A stretch of DNA of 36,601 nucleotides, taken from contig NZ_JAJBTT010000043.1 in NCBI RefSeq assembly GCF_020860705.1, forward strand, positions 1-36,601, in the 5' to 3' direction. The number at the start of each line of letters is the position of its first letter. The first letter of the stretch is position 1. The position numbers and the translations under genes are program-made. Source of the stretch: Akkermansia sp. (GTDB lineage: Bacteria > Verrucomicrobiota > Verrucomicrobiia > Verrucomicrobiales > Akkermansiaceae). Below are positions 1 through 7,844 of the stretch, one piece after another. Under the pieces are notes generated by a model, which did no database searches, was not told the origin of the DNA, and saw only the letters and a program-made list of their open reading frames with translations.

Positions 1-19
1 ACTGATGAAAAACTACCTC

Positions 20-171
20 AAATACCTCTTCCCACCGATTTTGGCGTTGACCCAAGCTTTATCCAGAGGCGGCCCTACGGCTACCGAAACTTTGAAAACT
101 ACCATCTCCGGGTACTGGTGGAGTGTGGAGGGTTCAAATATCTTTTCCCACCGGTTTTGGTGTTGACCCAA
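20..171. repeat. Pair of 36-bp direct repeats in intergenic DNA
   Basis: Copies lie at 20-55 and 136-171, 116 bp apart, and match at about 32 of 36 positions by eye. Read on the minus strand, both encode W-V-N-[TA]-K-[TI]-G-G-K-R-Y; two of the four differences are synonymous. That suggests decayed coding sequence rather than a regulatory repeat. The two copies are not in the same reading frame relative to each other, and stop codons interrupt the sequence between them. No gene is supported here. Confidence 0.6.
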
Positions 172-175
172 TAAT

Positions 176-202
176 AAAAAGCCTGCTCTTGATGAAGCAG
201 GC
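176..202 (-). terminator. Rho-independent terminator after tRNA-Gly
   Basis: Read on the minus strand, GCCTGCT (196-202) pairs with AGCAGGC (181-187) around an 8-nt loop and is followed by a T-rich tract (TTTTTATTATT). It starts about 15 nt past the encoded CCA end of the tRNA, as expected for a monocistronic tRNA unit. Confidence 0.85.
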
Positions 203-216
203 CATAGATGGGAAAA

Positions 217-291
217 TGGAGCGGATGATGGGATTCGAACCCACGACATCAACCTTGGCAAGGTTGCGCTCTACCCCTGAGCTACATCCGC
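217..291 (-). tRNA. tRNA-Gly (anticodon GCC)
   Basis: All four arms fold. The acceptor stem GCGGATG pairs with CATCCGC. The D arm is GCTC/GAGC. The anticodon stem CAACC/GGTTG encloses the loop TTGCCAA with anticodon GCC. The T arm is GTGGG-TTCGAAT-CCCAT with one G-U pair. The discriminator is T (220), followed by an encoded CCA (217-219). GCC reads the glycine codons GGC and GGU. The gene has its own promoter and terminator, so it is probably transcribed alone. Confidence 0.97.
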
Positions 292-330
292 TTTGAATGA
301 CCGGAGCCTTACAGCGTCCGTGTGGCAAAG

Positions 331-358
331 AATATATAGAGGTATCCGGATTTGGCAA
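331..358 (-). promoter_or_regulatory. Sigma-70-type promoter for tRNA-Gly
   Basis: On the minus strand a TTGCCA -35 box (353-358) and a TATATT -10 box (331-336) are separated by 16 bp. Transcription would start near 324, about 33 nt before the mature tRNA. The same TTGCCA box with the same 16-bp spacer occurs before the amino-sugar operon at 4070. Confidence 0.7.
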
Positions 359-468
359 GATTTTTTTAGAGAAAAATTCATGTTTCCTGAAGCAGAGACC
401 GGCAGCATTGCGTGTGGAAGAGACCCCATGTTTTTATGAAGGTTTTTCTTCCTTATGAAAGAGGCTGC

Positions 469-711
469 CTAGAGACTTTTTCCGGGTTCATGCAGAGGCT
501 CTGTTTTTCCAGTTGAAGTGATGTTCCCGATCATGTTGAGAGGGTGATGGTTTGGCTTCTCCGGTTCCGGCGTCAGGCCATTGTTCTTCAAGGCCCGGAC
601 GATTCGCTAGACGCTTTCAGCCGCCAGGTCTTCCACGTCCAGATGATCCTGTTTCTTCAGGTGTTCGTACGCCGGCGGGTGATTTCTTTTGGCGCGCTCC
701 CAGGAGCGCCG
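469..711 (-). pseudogene. Possible degraded coding remnant
   Basis: One minus-strand frame reads like protein from about 711 down to 472. It contains a stretch such as P-A-Y-E-H-L-K-K-Q-D-H-L-D-V-E-D-L-A-A-E-S-V, then a TAG stop at 607-609, then R-I-V-R-A-L-K-N-N-G-L. A second stop lies at 712-714 and there is no start codon. I do not recognise the family. It may be the tail of a dead gene or chance. The rest of 359-869 (511 bp) shows no gene; the plus-strand ORFs there look like chance frames. Confidence 0.3.
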
Positions 712-869
712 CTACTGTCCAAATCATGACGTGGAGGCTGTATCTCGAAGGAGGAACCGGAAGAGCATGTATCTATTCTTAATAAACAGCCGGGGAGAAG
801 CGGTGTTCGAAAGGAGGCGGTTTTTCCTCAAAGAAGGGAAGAAATCAGGAATGGCCGCCTCTTGTCATC

Positions 870-922
870 AAAAACGGGACTGTTCCGGAAAGGCTCGGTT
901 TCCTTGCCTTGGAACAGTCCCG
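870..922 (-). terminator. proS: Rho-independent terminator of proS
   Basis: The minus strand has a 12-bp perfect stem (911-922 with 875-886, GGGACTGTTCC core) and a short inner hairpin, followed by five Ts at 870-874. It lies 25 bp past the proS stop codon. A GGGACTG stem also forms the terminator of the epimerase gene near 7110. Confidence 0.88.
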
Positions 923-946
923 TAGGGAGGGGGATAGGAATATGGA

Positions 947-2467
947 TTAGTAGCTTCTGGCCCAGAGGACGCGGCGTTCCGTCATCCGTCCGGTGAGGAT
1001 GCAGGGGGCGGGTTCTCCGCGGCCCAGTTCTCCAAGCGGAATGCAGCGGATGGAGATGCGCAGCCGTTTGGCGAGTTCTTCTTCCTCCTCCGGGGAGCCG
1101 TCCCACGGCACCTGAAGCCAGTCTGCGTCACCTTCTCCGGAGAAGTTTTCTTCCAGTTCCCGCAGGGTGGAGGCGGGGCGGATGTGGGCGTCACGGAAGG
1201 CGATGGCCCGTTGAAGCAGGGAGTTCTGAATGTTTTGGAGAATATCCGTGACGGTGTCCACCAGTTCCGTTTCCGGGATGAAGGATTTTTCATTGACGGG
1301 CAGGTCGCGGCGCTGAAGGCAGACGGAGCCTTTTTCCAGATCCCGGGGGCCGATTTCCAGGCGAATGGGCACGCCTTTCTTCACCCATTCCCATTTTTTG
1401 GCGCCGCCGCCCAGGTCGCGCCTGTCCACCAGCACGCGGAGCGGCTGGCCGTGGAAGGTTTTTGCCCGGAGGGTGCGCGCCAGTTCCTCGCAATGGTCCA
1501 GAATGGCCTGGCGGCTTTCTTCCTTGGGAGTAACGGGGATGATGACGACCTGCTGGGGAGCCACGCGGGGCGGGCACACCAGGCCGTCGTCGTCGGAATG
1601 CATCATGATAAGCGCGCCGATCATGCGGGTGGAAACGCCCCAGGAGCTTGTCCATGCGAACTGCTGGGTGTTGTCGCGGCCGGCAAAGCAGATATTCTGG
1701 GATTTGGAAAAGTTCTGGCCCAGGAAGTGGGAGGTTCCTGCCTGGATGGCCTTGCGGTCCTGCACCATGGCTTCCACTGTGTAGGTCTGTTCCGCTCCGG
1801 GGAAGCGTTCTGCCTCCGTTTTTTCTCCGGGTATGGTGGGGATGGCGAGCACGTCCCTCTGGAAGTCCTCGTAAACCTTGTGCATGGTGAGGGTTTCCTC
1901 AATGGCTTCCTCACGCGTTTCATGGGCCGTATGGCCTTCCTGCCACAAGAATTCCGCCGTACGCAGGAAGATGCGGGGACGCATTTCCCAGCGCATCACG
2001 TTGCACCACTGGTTCACCTTGAGGGGTAGGTCGCGGTAGCTGGACGTCCAGCGGGCGAACGCCGCGCCGATCACGGTTTCCGAGGTGGGGCGGATGACGA
2101 AGGGTTCCGTGAGCTTCCCGGTGGGTATCATGCGCGTCTTGCCGGTGGCTTCATCCTTCTGGGCCTCCAGCCTGTGGTGGGTAACCACGGCGCATTCCGT
2201 GGCAAATCCCTCGGCATGTTCCGCTTCCTTTTCCAGATAGGAAATCGGAATCAGGAGGGGGAAATAGGCGTTCGTGTGGCCGGTGTCCTTAAAGCGCTGG
2301 TCCAGGTCTTTCTGGATGAGCTCCCAGATGGCGTATCCCCATGGCTTGATGACCATGCAGCCGCGCACTTCGGAATTTTCCGCCATGTCGGCGGCCTTGA
2401 TGACTTGCTGGTACCACTCGGGAAAATCCTGGGCGCGGGTGGGGGTGATTGCAGTTTGTTGAGACAT
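947..2467 (-). CDS. proS: Prolyl-tRNA synthetase, eukaryote/archaeal-like type
   Basis: This cytoplasmic class II aminoacyl-tRNA synthetase (506 aa) charges tRNA-Pro with proline using ATP. The N-terminus (D-F-P-E-W-Y-Q-Q-V, then M-V-I-K-P-W-G-Y-A-I-W-E-L), the class II motif 2 region (V-M-R-W-E-M-R-P-R-I-F-L-R-T-A-E-F-L-W-Q-E-G-H) and motif 3 (S-W-G-V-S-T-R-M-I-G-A) are all visible. The anticodon-binding domain follows, and the protein ends in W-A-R-S-Y. The length of about 500 aa and lack of an editing insertion between motifs 2 and 3 fit the eukaryote-like class, not the 570-aa bacterial class. The ATG at 2467 is 51 bp after the M50 gene on the same strand, so the two may be cotranscribed. 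A strong terminator follows. Confidence 0.95.
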   Translation of the reverse strand: MSQQTAITPTRAQDFPEWYQQVIKAADMAENSEVRGCMVIKPWGYAIWELIQKDLDQRFKDTGHTNAYFPLLIPISYLEKEAEHAEGFATECAVVTHHRLEAQKDEATGKTRMIPTGKLTEPFVIRPTSETVIGAAFARWTSSYRDLPLKVNQWCNVMRWEMRPRIFLRTAEFLWQEGHTAHETREEAIEETLTMHKVYEDFQRDVLAIPTIPGEKTEAERFPGAEQTYTVEAMVQDRKAIQAGTSHFLGQNFSKSQNICFAGRDNTQQFAWTSSWGVSTRMIGALIMMHSDDDGLVCPPRVAPQQVVIIPVTPKEESRQAILDHCEELARTLRAKTFHGQPLRVLVDRRDLGGGAKKWEWVKKGVPIRLEIGPRDLEKGSVCLQRRDLPVNEKSFIPETELVDTVTDILQNIQNSLLQRAIAFRDAHIRPASTLRELEENFSGEGDADWLQVPWDGSPEEEEELAKRLRISIRCIPLGELGRGEPAPCILTGRMTERRVLWARSY

Positions 2468-2518
2468 GTTGATGGTATGTTGAATGGGACGGGTGCGGCC
2501 CGTAAACGGTGCCTGAAT

Positions 2519-3211
2519 TTAAAAAGGGGCGTTTTTATATTCCCTGTAATTGCTGTAGGCGAAGAGGGCCATGAACACGGGAATGAAGTAGCCGTGGAAA
2601 AGCTGGAAGCTGAGCAGACCGATGAGGATGGCCGTGATGAAGCCGGTCATGAACACTTTTTTGGGGGAACGGATGAACTGGGCGATCAGCTGGCCGCCGT
2701 CCAGGGGATAAATGGGCAGCAGGTTCAGGATTGTCCACCATTCCCCGATCATGATGAGGCAGGAAAGGATGTACAGCTGGGGAGAAATGGCCGCCGCGGT
2801 GAAGGGGCTGAGGGCCAGGTCCCAGAGAGTGAGGTTGTTGGCGGTCATGACCGGGGCGATGATGTTCCAGGTGATCCACAGGCTGAAAACGCCCAGCAGC
2901 AGGGTCATCATGGGGCCTGCCAGAATCATCAGGGCCCTCCCTCCGCGCGTCAGCTGCATGCCGTGGCTGCTGGTCAGGCCGCCGAAGAGTTCCAGAACGA
3001 CCGTCTGCTGTCCTCCGCCCAGCTTGCGGCCCACCAGCGCGTGCCCCATTTCATGGGAAAGAATGGCGATGAAGCCGGCAATGACGAACAGGGCCGGATA
3101 AATGAGACCTTCCACACTGTTGATGTTGAGAGCGCCGCCGAAGATGGCCAGCACCACCCAGAAGCTGGGGCGGATGTAAACAGGTATCCCGAACAGGGTG
3201 AAATGAATCAT
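2519..3211 (-). CDS. Site-2-protease-like M50 family membrane metalloprotease
   Basis: This predicted integral-membrane zinc protease has 230 aa from the ATG at 3211. The motif H-E-M-G-H (about residues 53-57) supplies two zinc ligands and the catalytic Glu. The second family motif, N-L-L-P-I-Y-P-L-D-G-G-Q (Asp about 171), supplies the third ligand. Several hydrophobic segments surround both. All catalytic residues are present. It is compact, with no PDZ or CBS domain, so it belongs with the small M50 rhomboid-like/SpoIVFB-type proteins; the substrate is unknown. A TTG codon at 3247 would add 12 residues, but the protein reads naturally from M-I-H-F-T-L-F-G-I-P-V. It is upstream of proS on the same strand and divergent from the barrel gene at 3315. 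Confidence 0.88.
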   Translation of the reverse strand: MIHFTLFGIPVYIRPSFWVVLAIFGGALNINSVEGLIYPALFVIAGFIAILSHEMGHALVGRKLGGGQQTVVLELFGGLTSSHGMQLTRGGRALMILAGPMMTLLLGVFSLWITWNIIAPVMTANNLTLWDLALSPFTAAAISPQLYILSCLIMIGEWWTILNLLPIYPLDGGQLIAQFIRSPKKVFMTGFITAILIGLLSFQLFHGYFIPVFMALFAYSNYREYKNAPF

Positions 3212-3314
3212 GCGCGAAAGGGTAAGGGCAGATTCCCCTTTTGCCAAGTCCGGAGAATGTGCATGCCCCGTTTTGGCGTTGGTATGGTGCAGAAGACTGT
3301 GTTAAAAGGCCTTC

Positions 3315-4034
3315 ATGAGGTTGTTTCCCATCATCCTGTGCTGCGCCGTGCAGGCGGTCCGGGGGTATGACGGTCCTCCCCCTCTGACGGAGGTGGACGG
3401 CCGCTCCCCCATCCGCATGGGGGGGGAGATCCTGGGCGGGTACCGTTCAGACTATATCTACCGCGGGGAGAAGATGGGCCCCAATTCCGTGGAGGGCCAG
3501 ATTTCCGGCGGCGCGGCCCTGTCCGACTTATGGGCAGTCAGCGGTGAACTCTTTGCCATCCGCAACTGGCAGGGGCGCAATTTCAGTCAGACCACCCTGC
3601 ATGCGGAGCTCCAATATTATCTGGCGGATGAATGCGTGGCCGGATTGTTTGTCAACAGGCAGTGGTATGATTCCTGCCCCCTGAAAAGCGGGACGGAACC
3701 CGGCCTGTCCCTCAAGTGGAATCCTTTGCCGGCCTGGTCCTTCAGCGGCTCCTTCCTGTATGATTCCGGACAGGAGGGCCTGTACTCCCAGTGGGGCGTC
3801 ACCTGGAAGCCCCTGCTGTGCGAATCCGTAGCCATGGTGAACACGGTTTCTCTGGGATTTTCCCATGATTACCTCGGCAAGAGCGGCTTGAAGGAACTGA
3901 TGGTGCGCACGGGGGTGCTGTGGGCCGTTTCCGGCAATCTGAGGGTGGAGCCTTTCCTGGGATGGTATTGCGGGTACGGGCGCGACGATTTCAAAAAAGC
4001 GGTGCTGGGCCTTTGGTGCTCTTATACTTTCTGA
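3315..4034 (+). CDS. Predicted outer-membrane beta-barrel protein
   Basis: The 239-aa product starts with a short signal peptide (M-R-L-F-P-I-I-L-C-C-A-V-Q-A-V-R-G). It then has alternating hydrophobic/aromatic strands typical of a small beta-barrel and ends in Y-T-F, a terminal Phe as used for outer-membrane insertion. The early segment G-G-Y-R-S-D-Y-I-Y-R-G resembles the start of the Gcw_chp-type barrel family. Function is unknown; a pore or structural role is possible. An AAAAGG Shine-Dalgarno-like sequence lies just upstream of the ATG. The gene ends 72 bp before the amino-sugar operon, which has its own promoter, so it is probably a separate unit. Confidence 0.75.
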   Translation: MRLFPIILCCAVQAVRGYDGPPPLTEVDGRSPIRMGGEILGGYRSDYIYRGEKMGPNSVEGQISGGAALSDLWAVSGELFAIRNWQGRNFSQTTLHAELQYYLADECVAGLFVNRQWYDSCPLKSGTEPGLSLKWNPLPAWSFSGSFLYDSGQEGLYSQWGVTWKPLLCESVAMVNTVSLGFSHDYLGKSGLKELMVRTGVLWAVSGNLRVEPFLGWYCGYGRDDFKKAVLGLWCSYTF

Positions 4035-4069
4035 CGGGTGGTTTTCTCCTGCGCCGTGGCATTTTCCAG

Positions 4070-4097
4070 TTGCCAAACGGGGAGGCTTGGTCATAAT
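4070..4097 (+). promoter_or_regulatory. Promoter of amino-sugar salvage operon, near-leaderless
   Basis: A TTGCCA -35 box (4070-4075) and CATAAT -10 box (4092-4097) are separated by 16 bp. Transcription would begin near 4104, only a few bases before the ATG at 4107, so the mRNA would be almost leaderless. This supports starting the nucleotidyltransferase at 4107 or 4110, not at the upstream GTG at 4038, which lies before the promoter. Confidence 0.65.
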
Positions 4098-4106
4098 GAG
4101 CCGCGT

Positions 4107-5018
4107 ATGATGAAGCCTACACTTCTTGTTTTAGCAGCTGGTATGGGTAGCCGTTACGGCGGTCTCAAGCAACTTGACCCGATGGGCCCCAACGGTGAAG
4201 TCGTTCTTGACTACTCTGTTTATGACGCTATCCGGGCCGGATTCGGAAAGGTTGTATTCATTATCCGCCGTGATTTTGAAGATATTTTCAAGGAAAAGGT
4301 TGGCAGCCGCTTTGCCGGCAAGATTGAGGTGGACTACGCCTTCCAGTCCCTGGACGACCTGCCTGAAGGGTTCTCCGTGCCGGAAGGCCGTGAAAAGCCC
4401 TGGGGCACCGCCCACGCCCTGCGCGCCGCCCGTAATGTGGTAAAGGAACCCTTTGCCGTGGTAAACGCGGATGACTTTTACGGTGCGGACGCCTTTGTCC
4501 AGGCCGCCAAATTCCTGACCTCCACGACGGATGAACCCGGAAAAGCCCATTACGGCATGATCGGCTATCCGCTGAAAAACACCCTCTCCGATAACGGAGA
4601 CGTGAACCGCGGCATCTGCTCCATCAAGGCGGGCCTGCTGGACGGCGTGGAAGAGTTTGTGAAAATCCAGGCTGATGAAGACGGCGTGGTGCGCGGCAAC
4701 AACCTGAAGGGCGAACGCCTGCCTGTGGATCCCGGCGAACTGGTTTCCATGAACTTCTGGCTCTTCTCCCCCTCCTTCATTGACCTGACGGAATCCCATT
4801 TCATTGACTTCCTGAAGGAACACGGCCAGGAACCCAAGAGCGAATGCTTCATTCCCACCGTGGTAGACGCCCTGATCCATGCCGACCGGGCGGATTGCCA
4901 GGTGCTCCCCACCTCTTCCACCTGGTTCGGCGTGACCTATCCCGGTGACAAGCCCATGGTGGTGGAAGGCATCAACAAGCTGATTCAGCAGGGCGTGTAC
5001 CCTGAAAAGCTCAACTAA
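4107..5018 (+). CDS. Sugar-1-phosphate nucleotidyltransferase (predicted UDP-HexNAc-forming)
   Basis: The product is about 303 aa. The N-terminus L-V-L-A-A-G-M-G-S-R-Y-G-G-L-K-Q is the nucleotide-binding signature of NTP-transferase (GlmU/GalU-like) enzymes, and V-V-N-A-D-D-F-Y-G carries the metal-binding Asp. Such enzymes join a sugar 1-phosphate to a nucleoside triphosphate. The next two genes are a HexNAc 1-kinase and a UDP-sugar 4-epimerase, so the likely reaction (inferred) is GlcNAc-1-P/GalNAc-1-P + UTP giving UDP-HexNAc. It would fill the place of lnpC in the bifidobacterial lacto-N-biose pathway but is a shorter, GalU-like type. Tandem ATGs at 4107 and 4110 are both possible starts. 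The kinase gene follows after 9 bp. Substrate specificity cannot be read from sequence alone. Confidence 0.85.
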   Translation: MMKPTLLVLAAGMGSRYGGLKQLDPMGPNGEVVLDYSVYDAIRAGFGKVVFIIRRDFEDIFKEKVGSRFAGKIEVDYAFQSLDDLPEGFSVPEGREKPWGTAHALRAARNVVKEPFAVVNADDFYGADAFVQAAKFLTSTTDEPGKAHYGMIGYPLKNTLSDNGDVNRGICSIKAGLLDGVEEFVKIQADEDGVVRGNNLKGERLPVDPGELVSMNFWLFSPSFIDLTESHFIDFLKEHGQEPKSECFIPTVVDALIHADRADCQVLPTSSTWFGVTYPGDKPMVVEGINKLIQQGVYPEKLN

Positions 5019-5027
5019 GTTCAAGCC

Positions 5028-6122
5028 ATGCACGATCTCAAGGCTGTATCATCCCTGTTTGATCTCCGGGGCGACTTCGTCCACGGCTATTCCTACGGCA
5101 GCGGCCACATCAACGATACCTACTGCATCTGGGTGGACCAGGCCGGCCAGCGCCTCCGCTACATCCTGCAGCGCGTGAACCATAACGTGTTCAAGCAGCC
5201 CATCCCCCTGATGGAAAACGTGAAGCGCGTGACGGACCACGCCCTGAAGCGCCTGAAAGAGGAACAGTGCCCGGAAGCCTACCGCCGCACCCTCACGCTG
5301 GTTCCCTCACTGGACGGCAAGCCTTACGCCCTGGATGCGGACGGCAATTGCTGGCGCGTGTATCCGTTCATTGAACGGGCACGCACCTATGACCAGATTG
5401 AAACCACCAAGCAGTGCCAGGAAGCGGCCCGCGCCTTTGGCGAATTCCAGAAGCTGACGGCTGACCTGCCCGGAGAACCCCTGTTTGAAACCATCCCTGA
5501 TTTCCACAATACGACTTCCCGCCTGGCGGCTCTGAAGGAAGCCATCCAGTCCGACCCCCTGGGCCGCGTGAAGGAAGTGCAGAAGGAAATCGACTGGTAC
5601 CTGGCCCGTGAAGCGGACTGCCATCTGGTGGTGGATTATCTGAAATCCGGTGAACTGCCCCTGCGCTGCACGCACAACGACACCAAGCTGAACAACGTGA
5701 TGCTGGATGACGTGACCGGGGAAGGCATCTGCGTGATCGACCTGGACACCACGATGCCCGGCTCCGCCATCTATGACTTCGGGGACATGATCCGCACGGC
5801 TACGTCGCCCGCCGCGGAAGATGAAAAGGACATCTCCAAAGTCACGATGCGCATGTTCATGTTTGAAGCCCTGGTACAGGGATACCTGAGCTCCGCCAAG
5901 AGCTTCCTGACGCCGCTGGAAAAGAGCCTGCTTCCGTTCTCCGGCAAGCTGCTCACGATGGAATGCGGCATCCGCTTCCTGACGGACTACCTGTCCGGTG
6001 ACGTGTATTTCAAGATCCACCGCCCGGAACACAACCTGGACCGTTGCCGCACGCAGATGGCCCTGGTGGAATCCATTGAGGCGCAGATGGACGAAATGAA
6101 GGCCATTGTGGACCGCTACTAA
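5028..6122 (+). CDS. nahK: N-acetylhexosamine 1-kinase (NahK/LnpB-like)
   Basis: This 364-aa cytoplasmic kinase of the aminoglycoside-phosphotransferase fold closely resembles bifidobacterial NahK along its whole length. Shared signatures are G-H-I-N-D-T-Y near residue 26, the catalytic loop T-H-N-D-T-K-L-N-N (Asp218), I-D-L-D-T-x-M-P-G-S with metal-binding Asp near 238-240, E-D-E-K-D-I-S-K-V, and L-L-T-M-E-C-G-x-R-F-L near the end. NahK phosphorylates GlcNAc or GalNAc at the anomeric position with ATP, giving HexNAc-1-phosphate. It sits between the nucleotidyltransferase (9-bp gap) and the epimerase (27-bp gap), matching a salvage route from free amino sugar to UDP-HexNAc. In a mucin degrader the substrates would come from mucin O-glycans. 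Confidence 0.92.
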   Translation: MHDLKAVSSLFDLRGDFVHGYSYGSGHINDTYCIWVDQAGQRLRYILQRVNHNVFKQPIPLMENVKRVTDHALKRLKEEQCPEAYRRTLTLVPSLDGKPYALDADGNCWRVYPFIERARTYDQIETTKQCQEAARAFGEFQKLTADLPGEPLFETIPDFHNTTSRLAALKEAIQSDPLGRVKEVQKEIDWYLAREADCHLVVDYLKSGELPLRCTHNDTKLNNVMLDDVTGEGICVIDLDTTMPGSAIYDFGDMIRTATSPAAEDEKDISKVTMRMFMFEALVQGYLSSAKSFLTPLEKSLLPFSGKLLTMECGIRFLTDYLSGDVYFKIHRPEHNLDRCRTQMALVESIEAQMDEMKAIVDRY

Positions 6123-6149
6123 TCAATACCTACCAACATCGGAAAAAAC

Positions 6150-7076
6150 ATGAAGATCCTCGTAACCGGCGGCGCCGGATTCATCGGTTCCCACATTGTG
6201 GAACACTATCAGGACAAGGCGGAGGAAATCCGCGTGCTGGACAACCTGCGCACGGGCTACCTCAAGAACCTGGACGGCCTCAAGCACACCTTCATTGAAG
6301 GCTCCATCTGCGACCGCGAACTGGTGCGCCAGGCGGTGCAGGGCGTGGACTACATCTTCCACATGGCCGCACTCGTCTCCGTGCCGGAATCCATGAGCAA
6401 GATCGGCGAATGCATTGACATCAACGTCAACGGCCTTTTGAACGTGCTGGAGGAAGCCTCCGCTGCCGGAGTCAAAAAGATCGTGCTGGCGTCTTCCGCC
6501 GCCATTTACGGTGACAATCCTACGGTGCCCAAGCTGGAAACCATGTATCCGGAACCCAAGAGTCCCTACGCCATCACCAAGCTGGACGGGGAATACTACC
6601 TCAACATGTTCCGGACGGAAGGCAAGGTCAACACGGCCGCCGTGCGCTTCTTCAACGTCTTTGGCCCCAGGCAGGACCCCAAGGGAGCTTATGCCGCTGC
6701 GGTGCCCATCTTCATTGAAAAGGCCGTCAAAGGCGAAGACATCACCGTGTACGGCGACGGCACGCAGACGCGCGACTTCATTTACGTGAAGGACATCGTG
6801 GGCGCCCTCACCTTCGTGGCGGAACATCCGGAAGTCACCGGCGTATTCAATGCCGGTTACGGCGGCCAGATCACCATTGAAGAACTGGCGGATGACATCA
6901 TCAAGGCTGCGGGTTCTTCCTCCAAAGTGCTGCATGCCCCGGAACGCGCCGGCGACGTGAAGCATTCCCGCGCCTGTGCGGACAAGCTCCGCAGCGCCGG
7001 GTGGCAGCCCAGGCATACCCTTCCGGAAGGCCTGGCGACGACGCTGGAATACTTCAAGGGACTTTTGGGCAAGTAA
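6150..7076 (+). CDS. UDP-sugar 4-epimerase (probably UDP-GlcNAc/UDP-GalNAc)
   Basis: This 308-aa extended short-chain dehydrogenase binds NAD through G-G-A-G-F-I-G (residues 7-13). The catalytic Ser lies in L-A-S-S-A-A-I-Y-G (115-116), and the active-site pair Tyr140/Lys144 is in S-P-Y-A-I-T-K. The C-terminal part (G-D-V-K-H-S-R-A near 265) resembles WbpP/Gne-like enzymes that handle N-acetylated substrates. The expected reaction is interconversion of UDP-GlcNAc and UDP-GalNAc, and perhaps UDP-Glc/UDP-Gal. As the last gene of the operon it would let GalNAc-derived nucleotide sugar enter the GlcNAc pool used for cell-wall synthesis. A terminator follows 33 bp later. Confidence 0.88.
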   Translation: MKILVTGGAGFIGSHIVEHYQDKAEEIRVLDNLRTGYLKNLDGLKHTFIEGSICDRELVRQAVQGVDYIFHMAALVSVPESMSKIGECIDINVNGLLNVLEEASAAGVKKIVLASSAAIYGDNPTVPKLETMYPEPKSPYAITKLDGEYYLNMFRTEGKVNTAAVRFFNVFGPRQDPKGAYAAAVPIFIEKAVKGEDITVYGDGTQTRDFIYVKDIVGALTFVAEHPEVTGVFNAGYGGQITIEELADDIIKAAGSSSKVLHAPERAGDVKHSRACADKLRSAGWQPRHTLPEGLATTLEYFKGLLGK

Positions 7077-7109
7077 CCCTTCCGGGCATTCCCGGGTTCA
7101 TCATCATTC

Positions 7110-7151
7110 AGGGACTGTCTCCGCTTGTGCAGCGGGGGCAGTCCCTTTTTT
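7110..7151 (+). terminator. Rho-independent terminator of amino-sugar operon
   Basis: The stem AGGGACTG (7110-7117) pairs with CAGTCCCT (7139-7146), with an additional inner CCGC/GCGG pairing, and runs into a seven-T tract. The following 297 bp up to the next gene (7152-7448) show no further gene or clear signal. Confidence 0.88.
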
Positions 7152-7448
7152 CAGGCAGAAAAGGAGTCATGCATGACAAATTTTGATGATGCTGCAAATT
7201 GAATCGTTCAGGAAGACTTTTTCCTTCGTTGGGGAAGGGGATGAACGAGGGGCCGGAGCCATGGAAATGCATTCATAATAGAATAGGTTTTATCTGATGG
7301 ATCAATACTTTGCCATGACGATAAGATGATTGACTGAAGTTGATATTTCGTATTTGTTAGAGAAAATAATCTCCTACAGGGTAGGGCGGCCTCCAGGGTT
7401 GAATATCGTTGACAGGAGGAAGGGTAAATAATAGAGAGCAACAACAAT

Positions 7449-7844
7449 ATGTATTACTTCAGAAGTTCATCTGCCAATCATTTATCTGTACTTAATGATC
7501 CCTATCTTGAACTGGTGATGGCTCGCCGGGAGGAGGAAGCCCGCTGGGGATGGATACCTTTTGCCGCCTTCGTCTCCTTTTTGTTCGTGTACCGCATCTT
7601 CGGCTATTTCATGCCGACCAATGATGTGGACGGCTCGGCTCCCTGGTTGTTCATTCTGGTGCTGGCAGGTTGGGGATTGCTGGCGCTCATCCACATGATT
7701 GTACTTCCCATCTGGATGCTGATCGCCTCCCTCCGTTACTGGGAGGTTAACCGCAAGGGACTGGCGGTTGCGGGGCTCCTATTCAGCGTGCTTGCTCCTG
7801 TCTGCATGGTGCTGATGCTGTCCTGCTGGTCCGTATTCGGATAA
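7449..7844 (+). CDS. Small membrane protein of unknown function
   Basis: The 131-aa product has a short cytoplasmic-looking N-terminus (L-V-M-A-R-R-E-E-E-A-R-W) and three hydrophobic segments at about residues 34-52, 64-95 and 104-128. I recognise no family motif. The upstream Shine-Dalgarno is weak (AGGAGGAAGG lies too far from the ATG). Composition is consistent with a real Akkermansia-type gene. It stands alone between the operon terminator and rarA. Confidence 0.65.
   Translation: MYYFRSSSANHLSVLNDPYLELVMARREEEARWGWIPFAAFVSFLFVYRIFGYFMPTNDVDGSAPWLFILVLAGWGLLALIHMIVLPIWMLIASLRYWEVNRKGLAVAGLLFSVLAPVCMVLMLSCWSVFG

Noticed and set aside
544..925. Overlapping plus-strand ORFs after the tRNA
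   Set aside because: Three competing short frames with Arg/Pro-rich, unnatural composition. They overlap the proS terminator.
2174..3370. 398-codon plus-strand frame
   Set aside because: It runs antisense through proS and the M50 gene, both of which carry clear family motifs.
4038..4106. Upstream GTG start of the nucleotidyltransferase gene
   Set aside because: The extra 23 residues are unlike the family and the likely promoter lies inside this stretch.
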